Assembly: GCF_900103975.1 (NCBI RefSeq) | Contig: NZ_FNIR01000002.1 | Location: 124,001-188,000, forward strand | Length of the DNA: 64,000 bases | Origin: Klenkia soli | GTDB lineage: Bacteria > Actinomycetota > Actinomycetes > Mycobacteriales > Geodermatophilaceae | Reading direction: 5' to 3' | In this document: piece after piece, positions 1 through 8,360 of the stretch | Position numbering within the stretch: the stretch's first letter is position 1 | Layout of the letters: each line of letters starts with the position of its first letter | Program-made: the position numbers and the translations under genes | Notes under the pieces: generated by a model | Seen by the model: only the letters and a program-made list of their open reading frames with translations | What the model was told of the DNA's origin: nothing | The model's database searches: none

Positions 1-1
1 C

Positions 2-586
2 GCGCCGGTCACGCGCACGCCCGGCGCCGTCCGGGTCAACCGCTCGGTGCTCACCGTGCTGGCCCTGCTCCTGCTCGCCGCGGGGGCCTTCACCCTGCTG
101 GTCGGGCTGGGTGTGCTCGGTGCCGACCAGGCCGACCGCGCCGTGGTCGACCCACCGGTCGACGACGTCGCCCGCACGGGCTGGTTCTGGCCCGTGGTCG
201 GGGTGGCCGCGCTGCTGGTCGCCGCGCTCTCGGCGTGGTGGCTGGTGGCGCAGGCCCGCACGGACCGGCTCGCCCGGCTCCGGCTGGACGACGACCCCGC
301 CGGCGGCCGCACGCTGCTCGAGGGGACGGCGCTGACCCGGGCGGTCGAGGACGAGGTGGGCGACCTGGCCGGGGTCACCCGGGCGTCGGCGCACCTGTCG
401 GGCACCTCCTCGGCGCCGCGGCTGCACCTGCGGGTGCGGCTGGACGGCCGGGTCGACCCCGCCCAGGTGCACCGGGCGATCAGCGGCGAGGTGCTGGCCC
501 ATGCCCGGCAGGCGCTCGAGGTCGAGCGGCTGCCCGCGCGGGTGGAGCTGGACCTGCCCCGCAGCACGGCCCGGGCCCTGGGCTGA
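2..586 (+). CDS. amaP: AmaP-like alkaline shock response membrane anchor protein (5' partial)
   Basis: The reading frame is open from the first bases of the window, so the true start probably lies upstream; the first in-window start is GTG at 47. The visible product has two hydrophobic segments (about residues 16-42 and 63-82 of the fragment), then a hydrophilic C-terminal domain of about 110 residues rich in Arg and Asp. Two N-terminal membrane spans plus a small cytoplasmic domain is the layout of AmaP, which anchors Asp23/Gls24-family stress proteins at the membrane. The Asp23 genes that usually accompany it would be upstream. The assignment rests on architecture and general similarity, so another small membrane protein is possible. 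Confidence 0.6.
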   Translation, partial: APVTRTPGAVRVNRSVLTVLALLLLAAGAFTLLVGLGVLGADQADRAVVDPPVDDVARTGWFWPVVGVAALLVAALSAWWLVAQARTDRLARLRLDDDPAGGRTLLEGTALTRAVEDEVGDLAGVTRASAHLSGTSSAPRLHLRVRLDGRVDPAQVHRAISGEVLAHARQALEVERLPARVELDLPRSTARALG

Positions 587-675
587 CGTTGCACGGACGT
601 GACGGCGGTCACCACCGGCGGTCCTGACGGGATAGCCTCGGGGACCGCCGTCCGACCACGGTCTGGAGGTCCGCC

Positions 676-1878
676 ATGACCGCCGTGCTGGGCACGTCCG
701 GGCTGCCGGCCCCGCCGGTGTCGGCCGCCGGCCCGTTCAGCAAGTACCTGGTGCCCGAGGTCGTCTTCGGGTGGGGGGCCCTCTCGGAGGCCGGGCACGC
801 CGCCCGTCGGCTGGGTGCCCGGCGTCCCTTCGTCGTCACCGACGACGGGCTGCTCGCGGCCGGGTGGTGGGGGGAGCTGGAGCAGCACCTGGCCGCCGCC
901 GGCCTGGTGGGCACGGTCTGGCAGGACCTCACGCCCAACCCGAAGGACCACGAGGTGGCGGCCGGTGCCCGGGCCTACGCCGAGAGCGGCTGCGACGTCG
1001 TGGTCGGGCTGGGCGGCGGGTCGGTCATCGACGCGGCGAAGGCCATCGCCGTGGTGGCCAGCAACGGCGGCGCGATCGGCGACTACGAGGGCGTGGACAA
1101 GGTCGGTCTCGCCCTGCCGCCCACCCTCATGTGCCCGACGACCGCGGGCACCGGCGCCGACGTCTCGCAGTTCGCCGTCATCACCGACACCGCCCGGTTG
1201 GTCAAGGCAACGCTGATCGGCCGGGCCCTGGTGCCCGACATCTCCATCACCGACCCCCGGCTGCTCACCACCATGCCGGCCGACCTCGCCGCCGCGACCG
1301 GCCTGGACGCGCTCACCCACGCGGTCGAGGCCTACGTGTCCCGGGCGCACGGCCCGCTCACCGACGTGCACGCGCTGCACGCCGTCGAGCTGATCGCGGC
1401 CAACCTGCGCCGCACCCTGAGCCACCCCGACGACGCGGCCGCCCGCACCGCGATGGCCCAGGCCAGCCTCGAGGCGGGCCTGGCGTTCACCAACGCGATC
1501 CTGGGCGCGACGCACGCGATGAGCCACCAGGTCGGCGGCCTGCTGGACCTGCCGCACGGCGTGGTCAACGGGGTGCTGCTGCCGCACGTCATGCGCTTCA
1601 ACGCCCGTACCGGCCCCGACCGGTTCGGCCCGGTCGCCGCGGCGCTGGGGGTCGACACCGCGGGGCTGTCCCCGGCCGCCGCGGCCGAGGCCGCCGCCGA
1701 CGCGGTGGCGACGCTGGCCGCCGACCTCGGGTGCCCCGGCGGGCTGGCCGAGCTCGGCGTGCGCCCCGCCGACGTGGCCACCCTGTCGGTGACCACGCTG
1801 GCCGATGCGTGCCTGTCGACCAACCCGCGGGAAGCGGACGCCGACGACGTCGCCGAGCTCTTCCGGGCGGCGATGTGA
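676..1878 (+). CDS. Group III iron-containing alcohol dehydrogenase, ErcA-like
   Basis: A 400-residue iron-type alcohol dehydrogenase. It has the nucleotide-binding GGGS motif at residues 113-116, a TTAGTG loop at 155-160, and the metal ligands D211, H215, H280 and H294, so an active metal site is plausible. A good ribosome-binding site (CTGGAGG) precedes the ATG, and a TAGCCT -10-like hexamer lies at 633-638. The gene overlaps the next one, a histidine kinase, by 4 nt. This arrangement resembles Pseudomonas, where ErcA, an iron-ADH homologue next to the kinase ErcS' and the LuxR-type regulator ErbR, is needed for regulated ethanol oxidation. A sensory or regulatory role here is therefore inferred; a plain alcohol dehydrogenase remains possible. 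Confidence 0.85.
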   Translation: MTAVLGTSGLPAPPVSAAGPFSKYLVPEVVFGWGALSEAGHAARRLGARRPFVVTDDGLLAAGWWGELEQHLAAAGLVGTVWQDLTPNPKDHEVAAGARAYAESGCDVVVGLGGGSVIDAAKAIAVVASNGGAIGDYEGVDKVGLALPPTLMCPTTAGTGADVSQFAVITDTARLVKATLIGRALVPDISITDPRLLTTMPADLAAATGLDALTHAVEAYVSRAHGPLTDVHALHAVELIAANLRRTLSHPDDAAARTAMAQASLEAGLAFTNAILGATHAMSHQVGGLLDLPHGVVNGVLLPHVMRFNARTGPDRFGPVAAALGVDTAGLSPAAAAEAAADAVATLAADLGCPGGLAELGVRPADVATLSVTTLADACLSTNPREADADDVAELFRAAM

Positions 1879-3170
1879 CCGCGCCGGGCATCAGCGAGCT
1901 CACCGGGCTGCGCTCGTCCAAGCCCTCCTGGTACGCCGAGTACCGGCACACCGCCGACAAGCTGACCCGCGCGCTGGGGTCGCTGGACCACATCGCCCAG
2001 GTGCTCAGCGCCACCGGCCGCGGCGCCGACGCGCTGTGCCGGGCCGTCGTCGACGCCACCGCCGAGCACCTCGGCGCCGCCTGGGTGGTGCTCGCGCTCG
2101 GCGAGCAGGCGCTGCCGTTGGCCCGACCCCGCCTGGTCGCCCGTGGCCCGTCCGGCGACCCGGTGCACGAGCTGGCCGAGCTGCCCGGCGGGGTGCGCCG
2201 TGCCGTCGCGGGGGCGCTGGCCGCCGGGGTGGTCGAGCCCTGGCAGGACGCCGACGGCGCGGTCGTCGTCCCCCTGGTGGTCGACGACGGGTCGACCGGC
2301 GCACTGGTCGCCTGGGTCGGGCCGCGGTCGCCGGCCTCCCCGGCGGACCTCGCCATCCTGCGGATCGTGGCCAACCAGTCGGCGGTGGCGCTGCTGAGCG
2401 ACCACCTGCTCGCCGGGTCCGAGGCGCTGCGCCGGCAGACCGAGCAGCTCTACGCCGAGGCCGAGCAGCGGGCCCGGGACCTCGCCGAGCGGCACCGGCA
2501 GCTGGCCGAGGCCGAGCGTCGGCTGGACGACGCGGCCCGGCGCGAGGCGGTCGACGTCGAGCGGCACCGCATCGCGCGCGAGCTGCACGACAGCGTGGCC
2601 CAGCACGTGCTGTCGGCCGGCATGACCATCGAGTGGTGCCGGCCCGAGGTCGAGCACCACCGGGAGGTGCACGAGCGCCTGGGGCACGCCAAGGCGCTCA
2701 CCCGGGAAGCGGTCGAGCGGCTGCGCGGGGCCATCCACGCGCTGTCCAGCGACCACGACGACCCCGGCCTGCCCACGCTGCTGGCCCGGCTCCCGGCCGA
2801 GCACCCCGAGCTGGCCGTCGCCGTGCGGGTGGAGGGCCGGCCGGTCGAGCTCACCGCGGCCGTCGTCGAGGCGATGTCGAAGATCGCCGCCGAGTGCCTG
2901 TTCAACGTCTCCCGGCACGCCGGGGCCACCCGGTGCACCGTGCGGTTGGCCCACCGCCCGGGGGAGCTGCGGCTCTCGGTCTCCGACGACGGCCACGGCT
3001 CGCCCGAGACCCTGCGCCGGGCCCTCCGCGAGGACGCCGGCCAGCACCGCGGACTGGTCAACATGGCCTCCCGGGCCCGCGAGGTCGGCGCCGTGCTGAC
3101 CATCGCGCGGGCCCGCATGGGTGGCGTCCGGGTCGAGGTCCGGCTCCCGCTGGAGGTGGGCGGTGGCTGA
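1875..3170 (+). CDS. GAF-domain sensor histidine kinase (NarL/DesK type)
   Basis: A 431-residue cytoplasmic kinase. The GTG start overlaps the dehydrogenase stop (ATGTGA), indicating translational coupling. A GAF-like sensor region covers about residues 25-175, a heptad-rich coiled coil about 180-225, a HisKA_3 phosphoacceptor helix has H238 in RELHDSVAQ, and a HATPase_c domain covers about 325-431 with SDDGHG and GLVNMASRA motifs. No membrane segment is present, so the signal should be cytoplasmic, perhaps a ligand of the GAF domain or the neighbouring dehydrogenase itself. The next gene encodes its likely response regulator and overlaps by 8 nt. Confidence 0.88.
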   Translation: MTAPGISELTGLRSSKPSWYAEYRHTADKLTRALGSLDHIAQVLSATGRGADALCRAVVDATAEHLGAAWVVLALGEQALPLARPRLVARGPSGDPVHELAELPGGVRRAVAGALAAGVVEPWQDADGAVVVPLVVDDGSTGALVAWVGPRSPASPADLAILRIVANQSAVALLSDHLLAGSEALRRQTEQLYAEAEQRARDLAERHRQLAEAERRLDDAARREAVDVERHRIARELHDSVAQHVLSAGMTIEWCRPEVEHHREVHERLGHAKALTREAVERLRGAIHALSSDHDDPGLPTLLARLPAEHPELAVAVRVEGRPVELTAAVVEAMSKIAAECLFNVSRHAGATRCTVRLAHRPGELRLSVSDDGHGSPETLRRALREDAGQHRGLVNMASRAREVGAVLTIARARMGGVRVEVRLPLEVGGG

Positions 3171-3810
3171 GGCCATCCGGCTGGTCGTGGTCGACGACCA
3201 CGCCATCGTGCGGCAGGGGCTGCGGTCGATCCTCGAGCGCGAGGCCGACATCCGGGTGGTCGGCGAGGCCGCCACCGCCGCCGAGGCGCTGGACCTGGTC
3301 GCCCGCGAGCGACCGCACATCGTGCTGCTGGACCTCAAGCTGTCCGCGGAGTCCGACGTCGCCGGCCTGGCCCTGTGCGGCGAGCTCACGAGCACCGTCC
3401 CGGCCCCCGGGGTGCTGGTGGTGACCACGTTCCTGGACCAGCGGCTGGTGCTGCAGGCCATCCAGGCCGGCGCCCGGGGGTACGTGCTCAAGGACGTCGA
3501 CGCGGTCGCGCTGGTGGCCGCCATCCGGGCGGTCCGCCGCGGGGAGTCGGCCTTCGACAGCCACAGCGCGGCGGTGGTGGTGCGGTCGCTGGCCACGCCG
3601 TCGTCGGGTCCCGACGGGTCCGACCTCACCGGGCGGGAGAGGGAGGTGCTGGCGCTGCTGGCCCGGGGCCTGTCGAACGAGGGGATCGGCCGCGAGCTGT
3701 TCATCTCGGCGACCACGGCCAAGTTCCACGTGGGCAACGTGCTGCGCAAGCTCGCGGTGTCCCGCCGCGCCGAGGCGGTCTACGCGGGCTCCAAGCTGGG
3801 GCTCATCTGA
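3163..3810 (+). CDS. LuxR/NarL-family response regulator
   Basis: A 215-residue response regulator. The start is taken as GTG 3163, which puts VVVDD at residues 8-12 as usual; an upstream GTG (3121) would add a non-conserved extension. The receiver domain (1-120) carries acidic D11/D12 and the phosphoacceptor D57 in IVLLDLKL. The LuxR helix-turn-helix covers about 148-210 ([15 protein letters not shown] and the recognition helix [14 protein letters not shown]). It overlaps the kinase gene by 8 nt, so the two form a cognate pair. Target genes are unknown; the linked alcohol dehydrogenase and mycofactocin genes are candidates. Confidence 0.9.
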   Translation: MAEAIRLVVVDDHAIVRQGLRSILEREADIRVVGEAATAAEALDLVARERPHIVLLDLKLSAESDVAGLALCGELTSTVPAPGVLVVTTFLDQRLVLQAIQAGARGYVLKDVDAVALVAAIRAVRRGESAFDSHSAAVVVRSLATPSSGPDGSDLTGREREVLALLARGLSNEGIGRELFISATTAKFHVGNVLRKLAVSRRAEAVYAGSKLGLI

Positions 3811-3885
3811 CGCGGCCTCCGGGCCGGTTGCCCTGTCGTGGGGCATGATCGAGGGGGTTCACCGGACCGGACGACGGGGGAGCAG

Positions 3886-5670
3886 GTGCCGGACCAGACC
3901 GCGACGCTGTTCACCCACGGGATCGACGACGAGATCCGTGAGCTCGTGCTGGCCACCGACTGGGAGCGCACGCCGCTCGGGCCGGTCAGCGGCTGGTCGG
4001 ACTCGCTCCGGGCCGCGGTCGGGATCTGCCTCAACAACCCCTTCCCCATGCTCGTCATGTGGGGGCCCGAGCTGGTCATGGTCTACAACGCCGGCTACGC
4101 CCCGATCCTCGGCGACAAGCACCCGACCGCGATGGGCCGGCCGTGCGCCGAGGTCTGGGCCGAGCTCTGGCCGGTCCTCCGCGACCGACTCGAAGGCGTG
4201 CTGGCCGGCACCGCCACCTACGACGTCGACCTGCCGCTGCTCATGCACCGGCACGGGTTCGACGAGGCCACCTGGTTCACCTTCGCCTACTCGCCGATCG
4301 TCGAACCCGACGGCACGGTGGCCGGGGTGCTGAACACGACCACCGACACCACCGGCCGGGTCCTGGGGGCCCGTCGGATGACGGCGCTGCAGGGGTTCGC
4401 GGGCATCGCGGCGGGCCGGCACGGTGACCGCGACCTCGCGGCCCAGGCCGCGATGGCTTCGCTGGCCGGCGCGACCGAGGACGTCCCCTTCGGCCTGGTC
4501 TACCTGCTCGACCCCGACGGCCGCGCCGCCCACCTCGCGGCCACCACGTGGGGCTCCACACCGCCCCCGGTCCCGCTGGTCGACCGGCTGCCCTCGGGCA
4601 CCGTCGCCGACTGGGCCTGGCGGGCGCTGACCAGCGGGTCACCGACGGTCGAGTCCGGGCTGGCCGAGCGCATGCCCGGGCTGGTGCCCCCCGGCCCCGA
4701 CGCCCTGGGCTCGGCCGGGGTCGACACCGCTGTCGCCCTCCCGCTGACGGTGGCCGGGCAGTCCGCGCCGGTCGGCGTGCTGGTCGCCGGGATCGCCCCG
4801 AACCTGCGGTTGGACGAGCCCTACCTGGCCTTCCTCGAGCTGGTCGCCGGACAGGTGGCCGCGGTCGTCACCGACGCGCAGGCCTATGAGGCCGAGCGCC
4901 GCCGGGCTGCCGAGCGGGCCGAGGCCGAGCGCGAGGTCGCCCGGGCGGCCACCGAGGTGTCGGTGACGCTGCAGCGGTCGATCCTGGGCCGGGTCGAGCT
5001 GCCCGCCGGGTTCGCCGTCCGGTACGAGCCCGCGGCCAGCGCGCTGGAGGTCGGCGGCGACTGGTACGACGTCGTCGAGCTGGCCGACGGCGTCTTCGGC
5101 GTCGTCGTGGGCGACGTCGTCGGCCGTGGGTTGCCGGCCGCCGCCGTGATGGGGCAGCTGCGCAGCGCCGGTCGCGCGCTGCTGCTCGAGGCCAACGGGC
5201 CGGCGCAGGTGCTCTCGGCCCTCGACCGGTTCGCCGCGCTCGTGCCCGGCGCGACCTGCAGCACGGTGTTCTGCGCGATCGTCGACCGCACCGCCGGCAC
5301 GCTCCGCTACAGCAGCGCAGGGCACCTGCCCGCCGTCCTGACCGGGGCCGGTGGCGACGTCGCGATGCTCGACGGCGCGCAGTCGCTGCCGCTGGCCGTG
5401 CTGCCGGGCCGGGTACGGCCCGAGGCGGAGGTCCCGCTGCGGGCCGGCGACAGCCTGCTGCTCTACACCGACGGCCTGGTCGAGCGCCGGGCCGAGGCGT
5501 TGGACGAGGGCATCGGACGGGCCGTGCGGGCGGTGGTCGACGGCCGGGCCCTGGCCCCGGACGTCCTGGCCGCGGTGCTGGTGGACCAGTTGCTGGCCGA
5601 CGACCAGGATGACGACGTCGCCCTTCTGCTGTACCGGCACCCCGCCGAGGTGCCCGCGTCGACCCGGTGA
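3886..5670 (+). CDS. PAS-GAF-PP2C (SpoIIE/RsbU-type) phosphatase
   Basis: A protein of about 594 residues ending in a PP2C/SpoIIE serine phosphatase domain. A PAS-like region occupies about residues 20-140, a GAF domain 165-340, a linker coiled coil 340-375, and the phosphatase about 385-590. The metal-binding motifs GGDWYD, GDVVGRG, YTDGLVE and a final DDDVALLL are intact. Such proteins dephosphorylate anti-anti-sigma factors in partner-switching stress responses or use the fold for other signalling. No anti-sigma or anti-anti-sigma gene lies next to it. GTG 3886 was chosen because of the GGGGGAG just upstream, although the spacing is short; GTG 3838 is an alternative. The stop overlaps the next gene (GTGA). 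Confidence 0.82.
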   Translation: MPDQTATLFTHGIDDEIRELVLATDWERTPLGPVSGWSDSLRAAVGICLNNPFPMLVMWGPELVMVYNAGYAPILGDKHPTAMGRPCAEVWAELWPVLRDRLEGVLAGTATYDVDLPLLMHRHGFDEATWFTFAYSPIVEPDGTVAGVLNTTTDTTGRVLGARRMTALQGFAGIAAGRHGDRDLAAQAAMASLAGATEDVPFGLVYLLDPDGRAAHLAATTWGSTPPPVPLVDRLPSGTVADWAWRALTSGSPTVESGLAERMPGLVPPGPDALGSAGVDTAVALPLTVAGQSAPVGVLVAGIAPNLRLDEPYLAFLELVAGQVAAVVTDAQAYEAERRRAAERAEAEREVARAATEVSVTLQRSILGRVELPAGFAVRYEPAASALEVGGDWYDVVELADGVFGVVVGDVVGRGLPAAAVMGQLRSAGRALLLEANGPAQVLSALDRFAALVPGATCSTVFCAIVDRTAGTLRYSSAGHLPAVLTGAGGDVAMLDGAQSLPLAVLPGRVRPEAEVPLRAGDSLLLYTDGLVERRAEALDEGIGRAVRAVVDGRALAPDVLAAVLVDQLLADDQDDDVALLLYRHPAEVPASTR

Positions 5671-7025
5671 CCGTCGGTCGGGTGGTCGTCGTGGGGGCCG
5701 GGCCCGTCGGCCTCACCGCGGCCCTGCTGCTGGCCCACCGGGGGCACGAGGTGCAGGTGCTGGAGCGGCGGGCCGAGCCCTCGACGCTCCCGCGCGCGGT
5801 GCACCTGGACGCCGAGGCGCAGCGGGTGCTGGCCGACGCCGGCGTGGACTTCGCGCGGATCAGCGCCCCGGGTGCCGGGCTGCGGCTGCTGGACGCCGAC
5901 CACCGGGTGCTGGCCGAGTTCCCCCGCGACCCCGGGGCGGCCGGGATGTTCCACCAGCCCGACCTCGAGGACCTGCTGCGGGCCGCGCTCGAGCGGTCGG
6001 GCGCGGAGCTCGTGACCGGTGTCGAGGTGCGCTCGGTGCGGCGCACCCGCCACGGTGCGCGGGTCGTGACGGACCGGTCCGAGCTGGTCGCCGACGCCGT
6101 GCTCGGGTGCGACGGCGCCCGCAGCACCGTGGCCCGCGCGGTGGGCCCGCGCCCCCGCCGGATCGCCCGCCCGGACCGGTGGCTCGTCGTCGACCTGCTG
6201 GCCGAGCAGCCGCTGCCCGTCTGGCCCGGGGTGCACCAGGTGTGCGGGCCCGGGCGGGCGGCCACCTTCATGCCGGTCGCGGGCCTGCGCTACCGGGCCG
6301 AGTTCCGGCTGGCCGACGGCCCGGTCGACCTGCCCGCCGAGCTGGCCCGGTTCGGGGCGTCGTCGTGCGAGGTCGTCCGGGCGGCGGAGTACACCTACGG
6401 CGCGCAGGTCGCCCGGCGGTGGCGGTCGGGCCGGGTCCTGCTGTGCGGGGACGCCGCCCACCTCACCCCGCCGTTCATCGGCCAGGGCCTGGGGCTGGGG
6501 CTGCGCGACGCGCACCAGCTGGCGTGGAAGGTCGACGCCGTCCTCGCCGGGGCGCCGGACTCCCTGCTGGACACCCACGGTGCCGAGCGCGCGGCGCACG
6601 CCCGGTCGCTGGTCCGGCTGGCCGCGCTGACCGGCTGGCTGATGACCGCCGGTGGCCCCCGGGCCGCCCGGCTGCGGCGGCTGGTGCTGCGGCTGCTGCC
6701 GCGCACGCTGCTGGCCGCCGGGTCCCCACCGCTGCGGCGCGGGCCGTGGGTCCGCCGTCCCCGCCTGGGCCCGGCGCACGGGGTGGGCCGGCTGGTGCCC
6801 GACGTGCCGCTGAAGCGGGGGCGCCGGCTGGACGACGTCCTCGGCCCGGGGTGGGCCTTGCTGGTCTGCTCCACGGAGGTGCCGGTGGTGCCGCCGCTGC
6901 CCGGTGGGGCGCGGCCACGGGTGCTGCACCGCGGCGCGCTCCCCGACCTGGGCCCGGCGCTGCGCGACCGCTGGGTGCTGGTCCGCCCGGACCGCGTCGT
7001 CGCCGCCGTCGGCCCCCGAGCCTGA
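5667..7025 (+). CDS. FAD-dependent monooxygenase (aromatic hydroxylase family)
   Basis: A 452-residue flavoprotein of the UbiH/MhpA-type aromatic hydroxylase family. The dinucleotide-binding GAGPVG is at residues 10-15, the conserved DG pair (CDGARSTVARA) near 149-159, and the FAD-ribityl motif GDAAHLTPPFIGQG at 261-274. Known relatives hydroxylate phenolic substrates with NAD(P)H and O2. The C-terminal part is shorter than in 500-residue MhpA-like enzymes. The substrate cannot be told. The GTG start overlaps the phosphatase stop, so the two genes are probably co-transcribed although no functional link is evident. Confidence 0.82.
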   Translation: MTVGRVVVVGAGPVGLTAALLLAHRGHEVQVLERRAEPSTLPRAVHLDAEAQRVLADAGVDFARISAPGAGLRLLDADHRVLAEFPRDPGAAGMFHQPDLEDLLRAALERSGAELVTGVEVRSVRRTRHGARVVTDRSELVADAVLGCDGARSTVARAVGPRPRRIARPDRWLVVDLLAEQPLPVWPGVHQVCGPGRAATFMPVAGLRYRAEFRLADGPVDLPAELARFGASSCEVVRAAEYTYGAQVARRWRSGRVLLCGDAAHLTPPFIGQGLGLGLRDAHQLAWKVDAVLAGAPDSLLDTHGAERAAHARSLVRLAALTGWLMTAGGPRAARLRRLVLRLLPRTLLAAGSPPLRRGPWVRRPRLGPAHGVGRLVPDVPLKRGRRLDDVLGPGWALLVCSTEVPVVPPLPGGARPRVLHRGALPDLGPALRDRWVLVRPDRVVAAVGPRA

Positions 7026-7046
7026 CCCCACCCTGCCCGTCCAGCG

Positions 7047-7115
7047 ATGATCAGGGCCCCTGGTCCACCTCACGCCTCCGCCACCAGGTCTGGTGGCGGA
7101 GGACGGACTTCGGCG
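7047..7115. repeat. Intergenic palindromic repeat, copy 1
   Basis: This stretch contains a perfect 12-bp inverted repeat, CTCCGCCACCAG (7076-7087) against CTGGTGGCGGAG (7090-7101), preceded by TGATCAGGG and followed by GACGGACTTCG. The same ordered elements occur at 38401-38482, so this is one member of a dispersed intergenic repeat family. It lies between the monooxygenase and the cysteine desulfurase-like gene and may also act as a weak terminator; no T-run follows. Confidence 0.65.
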
Positions 7116-7145
7116 GGGGAGGACGGCGAGCGGGAGGATCGGCGC

Positions 7146-8360
7146 ATGAGCTTCGACGTCGCCGTCCTCCGTGCGCAGTTCCCCGCCCTGCTCGGGGGTG
7201 CGGCGCACTTCGACGGGCCCGGCGGCACGCAGGTGCCCACCGCGGTGGCCGACGCCGTCCACGCCGCGCTGGTCCAGCCCACCGCCAACCGCGGGTCGAC
7301 GACGCAGGCCGAGCGGAACGCCGACGACGTCGTGGTGGCCGCCCGCCGGGCGATCGCCGACCTGGTGGGCGGGGACGCCGGGGGCGTGGTCTTCGGCCGC
7401 AGCGCCACGCAGCTGACCTACGACCTCGCCCGGGTGCTGTCGGCCGGGTGGGGCCCCGGCGACGAGGTCGTGGTCACCCGGTTGGACCACGACGCGAACA
7501 TCCGGCCATGGGTGCAGGCGGCGGAGCGGGTCGGGGCGACCGTGCGGTGGGCGGGGTTCGACCCCGCCACGGGCGAGCTGACCGCCGACGACGTCGCCGC
7601 CGTGGTCACCGACCGCACCCGGCTGGTGGCCGTCACCGGCGCCTCGAACCTGATCGGCACCCGGCCCCCGCTGCAGCGCATCGCCGGGGTGGCGCACGCC
7701 GCCGGGGCGCTGCTGCACGTGGACGGCGTGCACCTGACCGCGCACGCCCCCGTCGACCTGGCCGACCTGGGCTGCGACACCTTCGTCTGCTCGCCGTACA
7801 AGTTCCTGGGCCCGCACTGCGGTGTGCTGGTCGCCGACCCGGAGTTCCTGCGCACGCTGCACCCGGACAAGCTGCTGCCCTCCACCGACGCCGTGCCCGA
7901 GCGGTTCGAGCTGGGCACGCTGCCCTACGAGCTGCTGGCGGGGACGACGGCCGCGGTCGACGTCCTGGCCGGGATCGCCGGGCCGGACGGCACCCGCCGC
8001 GAGCGGCTGCTGGCCGCGATGCAGGCGGTCGAGGAGCACGAGGACGCGTTGCGGGTGTCGCTGGAGGCGGCGCTGCTCGCGCTGCCGGGGGTGACCGTGC
8101 GGTCGCGGGCCGAGCACCGGACGCCGACCCTGCTGGTCACCTTCGACGGTCTGGACTCCTCCGACGCATACCGCTACCTGGCCGCCCGGGGCGTGAACGC
8201 GCCGGCGGGGTCGTTCTACGCGCTGGAGTGCTCCCGCCACCTGGGCCTGGGCGACACCGGCGGTCTGCGGATCGGGCTGGCCCCCTACACCGACCAGGGG
8301 GACGTCGACCGCCTGCTGGACAACCTGCGCGGCTTCCTCAGCGAGCGTTCGCCCGGGTGA
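7146..8360 (+). CDS. Cysteine desulfurase-like PLP enzyme (class V aminotransferase)
   Basis: A 404-residue fold-type I PLP protein of the cysteine-desulfurase-like branch. The Schiff-base lysine is K219 in CSPYKFLGPHCG, and the PLP-contacting HVDGVH is at 191-196. The ATG has a good GGGAGG site. It lacks the neighbouring suf/isc scaffold genes of housekeeping Fe-S assembly, so its sulfur acceptor is unknown; it could be a desulfurase, a selenocysteine lyase-like enzyme or another class V aminotransferase. Its last 23 bases overlap the 3' end of the convergent VWA gene. Confidence 0.82.
   Translation: MSFDVAVLRAQFPALLGGAAHFDGPGGTQVPTAVADAVHAALVQPTANRGSTTQAERNADDVVVAARRAIADLVGGDAGGVVFGRSATQLTYDLARVLSAGWGPGDEVVVTRLDHDANIRPWVQAAERVGATVRWAGFDPATGELTADDVAAVVTDRTRLVAVTGASNLIGTRPPLQRIAGVAHAAGALLHVDGVHLTAHAPVDLADLGCDTFVCSPYKFLGPHCGVLVADPEFLRTLHPDKLLPSTDAVPERFELGTLPYELLAGTTAAVDVLAGIAGPDGTRRERLLAAMQAVEEHEDALRVSLEAALLALPGVTVRSRAEHRTPTLLVTFDGLDSSDAYRYLAARGVNAPAGSFYALECSRHLGLGDTGGLRIGLAPYTDQGDVDRLLDNLRGFLSERSPG

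Noticed and set aside
1332-3749. Long open frame on the minus strand opposite the kinase and regulator genes (about 800 codons)
   Set aside because: It is the mirror of strong GC-biased codon use in the plus-strand genes, has no recognisable domain, and overlaps three well-supported overlapping genes.
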